Below, piece by piece: positions 13,601 through 24,300 of a stretch of DNA of 64,000 nt. The notes beneath the pieces were generated by a model, which saw nothing but the letters and a program-made list of their open reading frames with translations, had not been told where the DNA came from and did not search any database. The stretch comes from Liolophura sinensis (Eukaryota > Mollusca > Polyplacophora > Chitonida > Chitonidae). The number at the start of each line of letters is the position of its first letter. Position 1 is the stretch's first letter. The stretch lies in NCBI RefSeq assembly GCF_032854445.1, contig NC_088301.1:9544281-9608280 (forward strand), written 5' to 3'. The position numbers and the translations under genes were made by a program.

Positions 13601-16600
13601 AGCCACCAACAGTCAGCCATGCTAGCCACCATCAGTCAGCATTACCAGTTACCATCAGTCAGTCATGCTAGCCATCATCAGTCAGCCTTACCAGTTACCA
13701 TCAGTCAACTGTACTAGCCACCATCAGTCAGCCTTACCAGCCACCATCAGTTAGCCATTCTAGCCACCATCAGTCAGCCATACTAGCCACCATCAGTCAG
13801 CCATACTAGCCACCATCAGTCAGCGATACTAGCCACCATCAGTCAACCATACTAGCCACCATCAGTCAGCCTTACCAGCCACCACCAGTCAGCCATGCTA
13901 GCCACCATCAGTCAACTGTACTAGCCACCATCAGTCAACTGTACTAGCCACCATCAGTCAGCCATACTAGCCACCACCAGTCAACTGTACTAGCCACCAT
14001 CAGTCAGCCATACTAGCCACCATCAGTCAGCCTTACCAGTTACCATCAGTCAGCTGTACTAGCCACCATCAGTCTGCCATATTGGCCACATTCAGTAAGT
14101 CATATTAGCCACCATCAGTAAGTCATATTAGCCACCATCAGTCAGCCTTACCAGCCACCATCAGTCAGCCTTACTAGCCACCATAAGTCAGCCTTACTAG
14201 CCACCATCAGTCAGCCTTACTAGCCACCATCAGTCAGCCATACTAGCCACCATCAGTCAGCCTTACTAGCCACCATCAGTCAGTCTTACTAGTCCCCATC
14301 AGTCAGCCATACAAGCCACCTTCAATCAGTCATGACACCAAATACATGTTTTAGCCATGTATTAGAGATGAAAATTCCAGACAATATTATGTGTTTTGTT
14401 ATAGTCTTGTGCAAACAGATGTACATTAAATTTTGCTTATGATCAAACCAAAGATGGGACAAGTTTGGTTTCCTTCTCCCTTATTTTGCAATTCCAGTCA
14501 AAGAGTCTAATACTTTTACACTTGTTAGTCTTCTTAACAAAAAAAGACATAACTTTTATCTTTTTGTTGACAGTTTTAATTCGTCATGCCAGTGTACAGG
14601 AACTAGAAGATCCGGACACGCCATATATCAGAAAACTTATCAGGGTGAGTGTATGTATGTACTCAGGCTATAGAAATGGTAATATAATGTACAATTGACT
14701 ACAAATTATTTATTTGATTTATGATTTAGGCAGTAATTATTCATATTTTAGTTCTGTCACTTCACATATGAACCTCCTTTACATCTTCTCTTTATAAAAC
14801 ACGTATATCCAAAGCATTTGATTTATTTATTTATTTGATTGGTGTTTTAAGCTGTACTCAATAATGTTTCACTTATACAATGGTGACCAGCATTATGCAC
14901 GGAGGAGACTGGACAGAGCCCGGGGGAAACCCATGACCATCCGCAGGCTACTGACAGGCCTCCCCACGCACGGTCAAAGAGAAATGTTATATTTTAAAAG
15001 TGGCAACAAGCATGAGCTGAACTTGACATCCCAGTGATTACATTGGCATGATAGGTGAGAGGGTCCCAGGTTATTGGGCATCACTGGTACCTTAACCACT
15101 AGGCCATGGAGAATCCTCCAAAGCATTTGATCTATTTGTGAAGTAATTTTAGAGCAAATACATACACTTTCAGAACTCTTAAAATATAAGAAAGCTAAAA
15201 TACATGTATGTGTCAAGGTTCATCTCAGAAACATTTGAGTAGTATAAAATACTGTCATTTATCTGTTTAGATTGTTTAGAGAGTGTTAAATGCATTCAAA
15301 CAGTTGAATTCTATGGTGGACTTGATGTACCTTAATGATATTGGTTAGGAACATTGACGTCCAATCATTTTTTTTTATGGGAGGAAGGAATTTTTAGGAA
15401 AATTATTTCAGTATTCTTTTACTCAAGAGCTATTCCAGCACTCAGTAGATTTAGGTGGGTCTTGCCTACTTTGAACTTTCTTCATTAACAATTAATGGCT
15501 ACCAGTTTTCCACAAAATAGGTCGTAGAAATATTAATTAATGAACAGTTAAAAAACTCATGCTTTTTAAGACTCATTGATTATAATTTATGGACATTACT
15601 TTTATGTATCATTTTACTGTGTACATGTACATCTGGTGCTGTATGCAGGTTTACTGTCATTGTCCATGACTCCGATCAGGCTATGGCAATCTGTGGCAAG
15701 TGTCATAGATCTAGAGTTTTATCGCATGCTTAAAGATTTGTTAAGGGTTTAAGTAACTGTTAGTGAGTGTAAAGTATATCAAAGAAAGTGAGTGTTAATG
15801 GGTATAATTTTATGGTATTTATGTATAAGTATTAAAATGTGTGCAATTATTTTAATAGTTTGTATTGTGTCAGAATTTAAAATTTGGTCTAAAAATGAAA
15901 TAATATATATTTAACCTTTTTTGACAATGTGGTCATAAGATCAGATCCAGCTATTGCTTGTTACCTGGGATTTCACAGTCAGGCAGTTTATCAAGTAGAT
16001 GCATAGATTCCTGGCGAAGTGTTATGGTGTGCATAAGACAAATTTCAGGATAGAATAACACACAAAAAAAACAGGCTAGATTGCTCCGAACTCATGTATT
16101 AAGAGGGTTATTCTCTCTGGCTCCTTTACAGGTAGCCATTATACGCCCCAGCTGATTGATCCCTGACTAGTGACACACATGAGGTCACAATGGGGCTTCA
16201 ATCCTGTTGTTTTGGTTGTGACATGTGCTGTTCTCATTGTGGTTTCCTTCATTGCTGCGGCCGTCCAGGAAAGTTCTTTATTTTGGCATAACCTGATCAT
16301 AAACAAGAAAATATAAACTTAAGAATGTGGCGCTTTTCTGGACAGTTTATTGGGTTACAGTCTAAATAATAATTTAAGGATTTTTTGTTGGAATGTTTAA
16401 ACAAAGATTGTCCAGTTTAATCGAGGACGAAATAATAAATTTCATGTTCTGTTCCTGGGACCAGATAAACTTCACGCCATCTCTTTGTTCCCTTCTGTAC
16501 TTAGTCCTCATGCGCGTGTAATTAATCTAACACTGATCATTTTTCATTAGGTACTTATATAGCCTGCACATCAAGGTGTTCTTTGTGACATTAATTGTGA

Positions 16601-19600
16601 GAAAGATATGTTAATTTTATCTCAGGTAATATTTTGTTCAGGTTCAGATATTTATTTCTTCTGCACTATGATATTTCACTATCTTCAAATTGATATCTGA
16701 TACAAATTAAGTCAGTAGTACACGTATGTTGCCAAAGTCTTAAAACTGTTTATCTGTTTAAGATAGTTATTTTTATATCATGAATCAGCAGAATCATGAT
16801 CAAGCGAAATCTAAGATGACCGAGTATTTGTTTGTTTATATTCCGAAGATGGCTGTGCAGGGAATACTCGTGACAGTAAAGTCTAAAGTCTTAATTTGTG
16901 GACTGAATGAATTGTGCATGTAGAAATCAAATTAATACACTATACGTTATAAAATTAACAACGGTTTCTTTTTTTTTTGACCTTAGGCTACATAAATTTA
17001 AAATATTTTTTTCCACCTTATGCCACACATATTTAAATTGTTTTTTCCACTTTAGGCCACACAAATTTAATTTTTTCTCCATTTTAAGCCTTACAAATTT
17101 AAATTTTTATTGTATGAGCAGAGTAAATCCTTTTCCTATGTTAGAGGGGCATATGGAAATAAAATTAAAACTGACTAATTTGTGGAAAATTTTGGACTAG
17201 CTATTCAAATGTACGTGCATGAATGGAAGGTTTTGAACAGTAGGAAAATCATAAAAATGTCATGATCAGACAACATTAAAAAGGAGTTTTTAAGTTTTAG
17301 TTTTATTCTGTTTTGGAATTTCTTTTTTAGTGTCGGCTCATAAAAAAAAATTGTTGTCAAAGTTGGTATACTTTTAGAGTTTGAAGTTATGGAGGAAAGT
17401 TTTAAAGCTTAAAGCCTTTAGGGTAATAAATGCATAGAGTATATACCAAGTTTATGAAAGCTCACATTTATAGGCCTTTGTTTTACAGTGCAGCATTGCA
17501 TGTAAAAGGTGATTAAGCCTTGTGAAGAAAGCTTAGCTTAAATTCCAGTGTAAAACCTAAAGCATTAACCGCGAAATCATATTCTTTTGTAAAGCAGAAT
17601 TAACTTACAATTAACAGTTTAGCAGGTGCAAGAAAAGCTAGACTAAATAATTTATTAACTTTATAGTAAGGACAGCTTTTGAAGACAGTCAGTCTTACAA
17701 GTCTTTAGTGAATTTATTTATCTTTGTCACTTTCCATATTTTACATATTTTTGCATATTATACATATATACAATGTACAGGTGTAAAATATTAATTGTGA
17801 AATAGTGCACTTGTAATGTAGCCATACTGTTTATACGTGTAACATTGCACAACGCCATACAAATATTCCCAAATATATCTGTAGTATATCTCTTGCCATG
17901 TGTTTATAGTAATGGAGATTGTGCATGTGGTAACACAAGGAGGTATACATGTCCCTTCCTGTTCACTGCAGGAGTGCCCTGATTAACTTTGCCATAGATA
18001 GTTTAGGGTCAACATGGAGGTCCTCGTGCTGTATCAGGGCTTGTGATATGCATGATATGGAATCAGAAATAGAGATGCGTATGTGATGCGTGGGTGGAAT
18101 GGCTTTTGCAATGTTTTTAGAAACGATCATTAGGCCTGCATGCAGGTGAACTGTGGGCTTTGAATTTCCAACATTTCCAAGACAATACTTTACAATAAAT
18201 TCATCTGTCAGTTTGTACGTCTCAATTTGCAAGGATAGAACTAAATGTTTGTACTTATAATTGTACCTTCAAAGTGTGTAATTTTTATGTTTATAGATAT
18301 TTATGTAGGCCCATGTGTGTCTTTCTCTCTGGAGTCTGGAGAAAAGATTAAAGCCCTTTAAGTTATCTTCTGTTATTTGCTGCACTTGTAATTGGACAGA
18401 AAAATTAAAGCGAAAAAAACAATACATTACCTGTACTGCATTTGTATTGTTCTGCATGTATCATCTGTATATATATGCATTTTGAAGAAAGCTAATTAGA
18501 TGTTTTGTATGGAATTAGGAGACAAGTTGTAAGTACGTGGGAAGATCTGCCAGCAACCTACAGATGGTCTTGGGTTTCCCCCAGGCTATACCTGTTTTCA
18601 TCGTGCTGGCCGCCACACTCTAAGTAAAATATTCTAAATAGAGTACGGAGTAATACACCAATGGCATAAATCAGTTTACCTGTACAAGCGTGGGTGTAGA
18701 AATGGTGATGGAGTGCATTTGGTGATTTCACAACATTTTGATTTTAGAAACATGACCTGCAGATGGACTGTGGCCTTTAGCCTTTCAAGGCAGAAGCTAT
18801 TCTATTAGATTTTATACATGATAATGTGTCTAGGTCTGTTAGATTTTATATAGGTATAAATCTGTTTGTGTTTGTAAATTTTGTCTTTGTTAACGACTTT
18901 TATTTATCTGGGAAAATTAAGTAAAAAAAATGACATACAAATAAACATGAAGTTAATAATTCATACGATGACACAAACACATTAAACATCTTTCGAGCTG
19001 GAAAATATATTGACTGAGAAATTGTAAGGCTAATGTAATGTGCTTCAAATTTAGTCACATTTTGAAAAAAAAAATCAGCTTTGTTTTAATACACAGCCAT
19101 AGATATAAACACAAATTATTTTCCATATGACACAGCTAACATAGGAATGTCTACATGTGTGGTGACTTGTGTTTGTTTACTCTGTTTTCAAAATCGCCTT
19201 GGACTTAAGTGCTTATTAAGTGTGTCAAATATTCAGATAGAGACAGGTATGTGAGGACGCTTTTGAGAAAAGATTAGCTTGTAAGATTATACATAAATTG
19301 GAGGACTTTTGGTCAGATATCGAGGGGTCAAGGAAATCTGACCTCCAGCTCACAGGGTACATGTCTGGGTAAGGTCATCACGTAGGCTTTACACTCCAGT
19401 AGGTTCCTGTATCACGTATCTACAAACAACAGTAGTTGTAATGGGAAAAGTTTGATTTGTCAATCATGTATTTCAGTGCACGTTATAGGGATGAAATAAA
19501 ATTTACTTGTATGTACTTTGAGCTAGATGTAAATATTTTATTTATCTGTTTTTAATAGGTTGAGGAGACTTAAGAGTTGGGTTTGGGGGTGGTGGGGTGG

Positions 19601-22075
19601 AGGAGGGGTCATATAAGATTCATAGTTGATTTCATCTGTATACAGTGAAATATCACGATTAATTCAAATGAAATATCAGAATTAACAGAGGTGAAATATT
19701 AGATTAACACAGGTGAAATATCAGGCTTAATTCAAGTGAAATATTAAGATTAATACAAGTGAAATATCAGGATTAATACAGGTGAAATATCAGGATTAAT
19801 ACCGGTGAAATATCAGAATTAATGCAGGTGAAACATCAGGCTTAATACAATTGAAATATCGGGATTAACACAAGTGAAACATCAGGATTAACACAGGTAA
19901 AATATCAGGATTAATACAAGTAAAATAACAGGATAAATAGGCCTACAAGTGAAAAATCATGATTAACACAGATAAAATATCTTGATTAATATTGGTAAAG
20001 TGTCAAGGGTAATGGAAGTGAAATAAGGACTAATGCATGCCAGTGAAATATCAAAATTAATACAAGTTAAATATCAGAATTAAAACAGATGAAATATCAG
20101 AATGAATACAGGTGAGATATCGGGCTTGATAGAAGTGAAATATCAGGATTTACAGAGGTTAAAATTTTGATAGTCTAAATATCAGGGTTAATATATGTGA
20201 AATATCAGGATTAATACAGTTGAAATATCATAAATAATATAGGTGAAATGTGGAGATTAATACATGTGACATATCAGGATTTATACAGATGAAATGTCTG
20301 AATTTATACAGGTGAAATATCAGGATTTATACAAGTGAAATATCTCGATTTATACAGTTGAAATATCAGGATTTATACAGGTGAAATATCAGGATTTATA
20401 CAGGTAAAATATCTCAATTTATACAGTTGAAATATCAGGATTTACACAGATGAAATATCTGGATTTGTACAGGTGAAATATCAGGATTTATACAGGTGAA
20501 ATATCAGGATTTATACAGGTGAAATATCTGGATTTGTACAGGTGAAATATCAGGATTTATACAGGTGAAATATCAGGATTTATACAGGTTAAATATCAGG
20601 ATTAGTAGTCTAAATATCAGGAATATGACAGAAATATCAGGATATATACATGTGATATGATGAGGACAAAAGCAACATTTCACACATTGGGAGTATTACC
20701 TGTAATATCACATTTTGTTATTTTATGCTTGAAACATTAAACACCCAGATACAGGTAGATTGGGCTTTCATTCACACCTTTTTATAACATTCAGACAAAA
20801 AAGGTGTCATGAATGTTACGCAGAAATGAACACTGAATAAATAGTGGACACAAAATAGAAATGTTTTGAGTGTGGAATGAAAGATATCGAATCAGCATGC
20901 ACTTAACGGGATATATTTCTGCTCTCCTTAAACAGAATGGTACCTAAATGTATCATTTTATGCTATATTACTATTTTGTGTGTATTTGTTTCATGTTGTA
21001 TGGAAATTTTCGATAAAACTAGAGCTGATATGTGTCACTTGTTTGACGTAGTTTTAGGTCACAATTTTGGGTCAGGCATTATTCAGGCCTAGTATTGGTT
21101 CTTATTATCAGTCCCAGCATGGAGGCCTGTTCTATCTCCATGGCCCCACTGTGGTTATTCGGCCTACATCTTGTAAATATCACCATTTACCTGCATTGAG
21201 ATATTTCTTTTAAAAAAATAAAAACAAAAAATTTGGATTAAATTTTTAAAAAATTCATTGAGGACAAGAATTTATTTGCAGGTATTAAGGACTCACCATG
21301 GCATGTACATTTATGTCTGTTTCCAGGTATTCAGTGATTCAGTGGGGTATGGATGTGTGATAAGGGGAGATAGCCCCACATATGTACAGACGGTTGATCC
21401 AAGTGGACCTGCTGCTGCAGCAGGTATCAAGGTGAGCTGAGCGTAACTGTCTCTAATATGCTAGACCGTTTTCTGTATTTTGAGGATGTGTTGAGGAAAA
21501 AGGCGATCCGAACGCTGTTGAACCCCAGATAACCTTTTGTCACCAGACTGAGACACGATGTGAGGAAGGGAGGGTGGGTTTGTCGACTGAAACAGGCAGT
21601 GAGCCTACCACCTGACACTCTAGTTACCGGACAAGTTTCACAAAGATTTCCTAAACTTAAATGATTGTTTAAAATTTGTTTTTCTCCCACCGAAATTTGA
21701 AAAGGCTTTAATTTCAGATTAAGCCTCATTTTAGTTTGTAGTTAAGTTTGTATGGGTGAGGAAAAAATTAAGAAACGAAACATCATTTTGCTTAGTTTCG
21801 AAGGCTATTGTTTTTTAATATTTATTTGAAATATAGTACACGTATCCATTTTTGCATGCTGATGAAGTTTAATGAAAGTTAACAAAATTCCGTCAATCAT
21901 GGAAAATGTAAATGGTGACATGTTTTTCATTTTTCAGGTCCGACAGTACATTTACTCTGTGAATGGGGAAAAAGTACTGGACAAAAATCACAAATATGTT
22001 GCTAAGGCGATCCGAAGTAACAGTAGCTGTGTTGACTTGGTAGTCATGTCACATGTCCGAGATGCCTCATTGTGA
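1605..22075 (+). CDS. DEPTOR: DEPTOR orthologue, DEP-domain mTOR-interacting protein (nine exons)
   Basis: Joined exons 1605-1648, 9523-9707, 9985-10105, 10631-10812, 11205-11399, 12445-12636, 14574-14644, 21327-21431 and 21938-22075 give 1,233 nt, 410 residues plus TGA, against 409 in human DEPTOR. Every junction is GT-AG with matching phase. Layout: first DEP domain about residues 15-105 (with IKDRR and FYRFRKDD), second DEP about 120-210 (DWLIKTGEA, FGIIQH), a Ser-rich linker about 240-325 (PKSVL before the PDZ), then a PDZ domain about 330-405 (VDPSGPAAAAG, SVNG). In vertebrates DEPTOR binds and inhibits mTOR in mTORC1 and mTORC2, with the PDZ region contacting mTOR; function here is inferred from orthology. 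The start codon and the exon 6 acceptor are the least certain parts. The linker lacks the vertebrate SSGYFS degron. Introns hold many tandem repeats and SINEs. Confidence 0.9.
1649..2900. other. DEPTOR intron 1, 5' part
   Basis: AT-rich sequence with no recognised gene or repeat. Confidence 0.6.
2901..3030 (-). mobile_element. SINE family 1 copy
   Basis: Reverse copy from the ATTT-repeat tail through ATTGGTGTTTAACGCC and TTCACTTATAC to GCAGGTTGCTGG. It faces another copy at 3741-3874. Confidence 0.8.
3199..3720. repeat. Imperfect palindromic (foldback) repeat
   Basis: The two halves are inverted about roughly position 3455. For example, TTTTGCCACCTCGCACTTT at 3292-3310 matches the reverse complement of GCGAAAGTGCGAGGTGGCAA near 3598-3617, and CTTCCACTTT pairs with AAAGTGGAAG. 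It gives open frames on both strands that do not look like genes. Confidence 0.7.
3741..3874 (+). mobile_element. SINE family 1 copy
   Basis: CAGCAACCTGCGGATGGTTG through GTGAAATATTCTTGAGTAC to ACACCAATCAGATC; 5' truncated, inverted relative to the copy at 2901-3030. Confidence 0.82.
4764..4850 (+). mobile_element. SINE family 1, 3' fragment
   Basis: TTTCCTCCCACTGTAATGC to GAAATATTCTTGAGTATGG and ACACCAATCAAATTAATAAA. Confidence 0.7.
6451..6588 (+). repeat. Dispersed repeat D, copy 1
   Basis: It shares AATTCTTCAACCTTTTCA, ATATTCTGAAGGCGTTATT and TATACTTTTTGTGAAGCCC with inverted copies at 29747-29893 and 37624-37770. Confidence 0.72.
6984..7052 (+). mobile_element. SINE family 1, internally deleted
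   Basis: CAGCAACCTGCGGATGGTTG joined almost directly to an AATA-repeat tail; the middle of the element is missing. Confidence 0.7.
8571..9105. repeat. 26-bp tandem repeat array
   Basis: About 20 copies of a G-rich unit built on GTGGTCAGGCTGGGG and TAGCGTGGAGT. Some units have insertions of GTGGAGTGTGGC. It lies 0.4 kb before DEPTOR exon 2. Confidence 0.95.
9324..9468 (+). mobile_element. SINE family 1 copy, 5' truncated
   Basis: GGTCTGCCAGCAATCTGCGG to GCCGCCGTCGTATAAGTG, ending in an AATA-repeat tail, 55 bp before DEPTOR exon 2. Confidence 0.85.
9523..9707 (+). CDS. DEPTOR: DEPTOR exon 2 (first DEP domain, N-terminal part)
   Basis: Acceptor TTTAAAG before 9523 and donor GTGAGT at 9708; phase 2 in, phase 1 out. 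It encodes IRMHTENLNLIKDRR and NCFKATETIDWLLE, the opening helices of DEP1. Confidence 0.92.
9985..10105 (+). CDS. DEPTOR: DEPTOR exon 3 (first DEP domain, C-terminal part)
   Basis: Acceptor after TTTGTAG, donor GTATGT at 10106; phase 1 in, phase 2 out. It encodes VCDDHNFKDEMLFYRFRKDD, very close to the vertebrate DEP1 C-terminal strand region. Confidence 0.92.
10631..10812 (+). CDS. DEPTOR: DEPTOR exon 4 (second DEP domain)
   Basis: Acceptor CTTGTAG, donor GTAAGT at 10813. It continues the split Trp codon as WLISKRLRSFRDD and carries KQLVDWLIKTGEAT and NFGIIQH of DEP2. Confidence 0.92.
11205..11399 (+). CDS. DEPTOR: DEPTOR exon 5 (end of second DEP domain)
   Basis: Acceptor CACTTTCAG, donor GTGGGT at 11400. 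It encodes YDEYHFRDDWVPYTFQLNYR followed by a basic stretch ATRRRKQSS entering the linker. Phase 1 in and out. Confidence 0.9.
11586..11680 (-). mobile_element. SINE family 1, 3' fragment
   Basis: Reverse ATTT tail followed by GATTGGTGTTTTACGCCG and TTCACTTATACGACTGCGGC. A smaller fragment (TTCTTGAGTACGGTG) lies at 11040-11075. Confidence 0.75.
11986..12116 (-). mobile_element. SINE family 1 copy
   Basis: ACTCAAGAATCTTTCACG through GGTGGGAGGAAAACGGGCAG to GGAAGCCAGCATGAGC. Confidence 0.78.
12445..12636 (+). CDS. DEPTOR: DEPTOR exon 6 (Ser-rich linker)
   Basis: The frame ESETENVGWQPGRLS to SPEDMSPSSPKS is Ser, Glu and Asp rich. It joins the next exon as SPKSVL, matching vertebrate NPKSVL. 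The donor is GTCAGT at 12637. The acceptor at 12444 (CTAACAG) was chosen because it is the only AG found that keeps phase with exon 5; its pyrimidine tract is poor, so a small missing exon upstream remains possible. Confidence 0.75.
12651..13352. repeat. 56-bp tandem repeat array adjoining DEPTOR exon 6
   Basis: About 12-13 copies at an exact 56-bp spacing early in the array (GTGAGTT at 12674, 12730, 12786). Each copy has CAGTGAGTTCATAGATAC, CCATGGCAACAGTTT and GTATATGGC. It starts 15 nt after the exon 6 donor. Confidence 0.95.
13408..14336. repeat. 23-bp tandem repeat array
   Basis: About 40 units of CCACCATCAGTCAGCC plus ATACTAG or TTACCAG, spaced 23 bp (13741, 13764, 13787). It follows the 56-bp array with little between, so DEPTOR intron 6 is mostly minisatellite. 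Confidence 0.95.
14574..14644 (+). CDS. DEPTOR: DEPTOR exon 7 (pre-PDZ segment)
   Basis: Acceptor TTGTTGACAG, donor GTGAGT at 14645; phase 1 in, phase 0 out. It encodes VLIRHASVQELEDPDTPYIR, aligning with the vertebrate segment that leads into the PDZ domain. Confidence 0.9.
14820..15117 (-). mobile_element. SINE family 1, near full length
   Basis: From the ATTT tail through GGGGGAAACCCATGACCATC to a degraded tRNA-like head ending CTAACCACTAGGCCATGG-type sequence. Confidence 0.8.
15118..18540. other. DEPTOR intron 7, no recognised feature
   Basis: AT-rich sequence. Several short T-rich modules ending CACAAATTTAA-like recur at 16975-17105. No exon was identified. Confidence 0.6.
18541..18668 (+). 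mobile_element. SINE family 1, diverged copy
   Basis: GATCTGCCAGCAACCTACAG through GCTGGCCGCCAC to ACACCAATGGC. Confidence 0.7.
19641..20660. repeat. Diverged tandem array, about 23-bp unit
   Basis: About 44 imperfect units of GTGAAATATCAGGATT plus TATACAG or AATACAG. The first half favours AATACA and the second TATACA, as if two subfamilies expanded in turn. It lies in DEPTOR intron 7. Confidence 0.92.
21327..21431 (+). CDS. DEPTOR: DEPTOR exon 8 (PDZ domain, first half)
   Basis: Acceptor TGTTTCCAG, donor GTGAGC at 21432, phase 0 on both sides. It encodes VFSDSVGYGCVIRG, where YGCV takes the place of the carboxylate-binding loop, and VDPSGPAAAAGIK. Confidence 0.93.
21938..22075 (+). CDS. 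DEPTOR: DEPTOR exon 9 (PDZ domain, C-terminus)
   Basis: Acceptor CATTTTTCAG. It encodes VRQYIYSVNGEKVLDKNHKY and ends VRDASL with TGA at 22073-22075. The protein ends soon after the last PDZ strand, as in vertebrates. Confidence 0.93.
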   Translation, partial: VRQYIYSVNGEKVLDKNHKYVAKAIRSNSSCVDLVVMSHVRDASL

Positions 22076-22379
22076 TGCTGCAAAACAAAAAATGACGGCA
22101 AGGCATTCACGCATAATTAATTAATAGCAGCAATTTAATTATCGTCATCCAATGAGAGGCAAGTTACAGAACAAAGCTTGATAATGTTGTGCAAAATTTA
22201 CCATATTTTTTTTATCAGATGAATTGCTGTATTTATCATCATATCCAATGTGTGCCAGGTTTAATTCAAGAGATTTGTCAGGTGCCTAGACAAAGTCTGA
22301 GGTTTACTTCAGATATTCTGCTTGTCCCCCCACACAAAAACACGACCACAATCAATTAAAGGTGGAAAATTACATGAAC

Positions 22380-22920
22380 TTCAGATGAAAGAGTGCGAAA
22401 AATTAGTCTTAAAGGTGGTCTTCAATATTTTTTCGATTTTTCTTTAAAGAGAAAAAGACACTTGAAAATATTTTTTTGTATGGTGGGTACTTGGGACCAC
22501 TTAATGGTATATATTGTCTATGAGCAATATTGTTGTAAGTGAGGATGTAATACATGTTTAATAAATATATTTGCTCTACAATTTGGTCTTTTCAGGTAAC
22601 AAATGTGTTCAACCTGGATTTTGATTATATTTATATTTTTAATGTATTCATAAATATTATTATAATTCAGATGAAACCCATGAAGCGTTTGGATGTAAAC
22701 AAGAAATTTACATTCAAATGAATTTATTAGAAATACATCACATTTTTATTTAGAACATTAGTGTGCACAGACAATATGTACCAAATTGTGGTCCCAAATA
22801 CCTACCATACAAAAATATTTTCAAATACCCTGTTCCCTTGAAAAAAAAAAATGTTGAAGACCATATTTGCAAATGAGATTTCACGCTCTTTTGTCAGATT
22901 TTGGCATCATATACATGTTT
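22380..22920. repeat. Inverted repeat in the DEPTOR 3' flank
   Basis: Arms of about 140 bp at roughly 22385-22530 and 22765-22915. For example, TTGAAAATATTTTTTTGTAT at 22463-22482 faces ATACAAAAATATTTTCAAAT, and GGTGGTCTTCAATATTTTTT faces AATGTTGAAGACCAT. Confidence 0.82.
22560..22565 (+). promoter_or_regulatory. Candidate DEPTOR polyadenylation signal
   Basis: Canonical AATAAA 485 nt after the DEPTOR stop codon, followed by AT- and T-rich sequence. It lies in the loop between two inverted-repeat arms. Confidence 0.45.
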
Positions 22921-23712
22921 TCTTCTCCTTTAAGTTAAAAAGTTTGGAGCACAGACTTAAAAACACGAATCAGTCAGTCAATCCAAAGTGTACCATTTCA
23001 GTATAAATTCAATTCTGTGATAAATTATTAAAGATTCAATTGTGAACTGTTGGGGTTGATATTTATTTGACGTGAACTTCGAACATTACGAGTCGGAAGT
23101 ACACAAATTTTAACACAAGTACATTTTTGAATGCAACTCAGTATCATTGGTGGTCCCAGACTTTGTGCTATTCTTCTCAGTGTTGGTAGTTCTACTGATA
23201 TTTTTGGTGCACCTGATTTACATACTCTTTCAAATCGCTTCAGTACTTAAGTCATGTATTTTGGCAATATTTAATTCAATGCATGTGAGTACTTTTTCAA
23301 ACTGTTTTAGTATTCACAAAGTTATGCATGTTCTTGGTGTTTTCTTTTTTTTTTTTAACTAATGCATCTCATTGCTATTGATGCAAACCCGTGACTATGT
23401 AAGTAAAGTGGATCTGCACTTGTCACCAGTTTTATGCAGGTTTTAATGCTGAATTGGCAAATATCGTTGCTCTGTATTTTAACAATCCACAAAAATGATG
23501 AAATAATTATCACTAACTATTCATAATGCAGTTATCATAAGCGCTTTCAGACTTTAATGTTTTTAAGGTTGTATATTTTTTATTTAATATTGAGGTCTTT
23601 TTCTCTTTGGCAATGATGTTTTTCATACTTAATTTGCACTTGTTATTTATTACGTTTCTGTGCAACAGGGGAAATTCCTGTCCCTGTAACTTACAGTAGA
23701 TGTATACCAGTT
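22921..23712. other. Intergenic sequence
   Basis: AT-rich, no recognised gene; T-rich stretches near 23340. Confidence 0.55.
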
Positions 23713-23725
23713 GTTAACCATTATA

Positions 23726-23996
23726 GGGGCCTCTGTGGCTCAGTTGGTTAGTGCGCTAGCACAGCGTAATTACCCAGGAGTCTCTTACCAATGCGGTCGC
23801 TGTGAGTTCATGTCCAGCTCATGCTGGCTTCCTCTCCGGCCGTATGTGGAAAGGTGTCTCAGCAACCTGCGGATGGTCATGGGTTTCCCCCGGGCTGTGC
23901 CCGGCTTCCGCTCACCATAATGCTGGCCGCCGTCGTATAAGTGAAATATTCTTGAGTATGGCGTAAAACACCAATCAAATAAAAAAATAAATTAAT
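23726..23996 (+). mobile_element. Full-length tRNA-derived SINE (family 1 reference copy)
   Basis: A 271-bp element flanked by a perfect 13-bp target-site duplication, GTTAACCATTATA at 23713-23725 and 23997-24009. The tRNA-like head has box A TGGCTCAGTTGG (23736-23747) and a box B-like AGTTCATGTCC (23805-23815). The body holds CAGCAACCTGCGGATGG and GTGAAATATTCTTGAGTATG; the tail is A-rich. Other copies in the window can be read against it. Confidence 0.93.
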
Positions 23997-24300
23997 GTTA
24001 ACCATTATATTTAAGTTCTGAAGAATACAGCTTTGTATTAAGCTCGTCGACTGAGCGGCTGCTTGTAGAAATAATGTGTGTTTTAAAAAAAAGAACAAAA
24101 AAACAAAACGCACACAGCTTGTTTGCTGTATGTTAAAGTACTAATATCTAGGTTTGCACCAATGATGGTGAGTTTAATTTGCAATACTTTTAATTTCTAC
24201 ATTTTCGTTTGAAATTCTGTGTGTAAGGTATATATTCATGGAATTTAAATGTTTTGAACCATGTGGCAGGTATACATTTGTTTCTGTATGCTTGAAGTAC

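Noticed and set aside
8571-14336. Regularly spaced repeats that might suggest a CRISPR array
   Set aside because: Units are directly tandem with no unique spacers, in introns of an animal gene.
23726-23815. Possible functional tRNA gene
   Set aside because: Only tRNA-like: box B is degenerate, it continues into a SINE body, and it is flanked by a target-site duplication.
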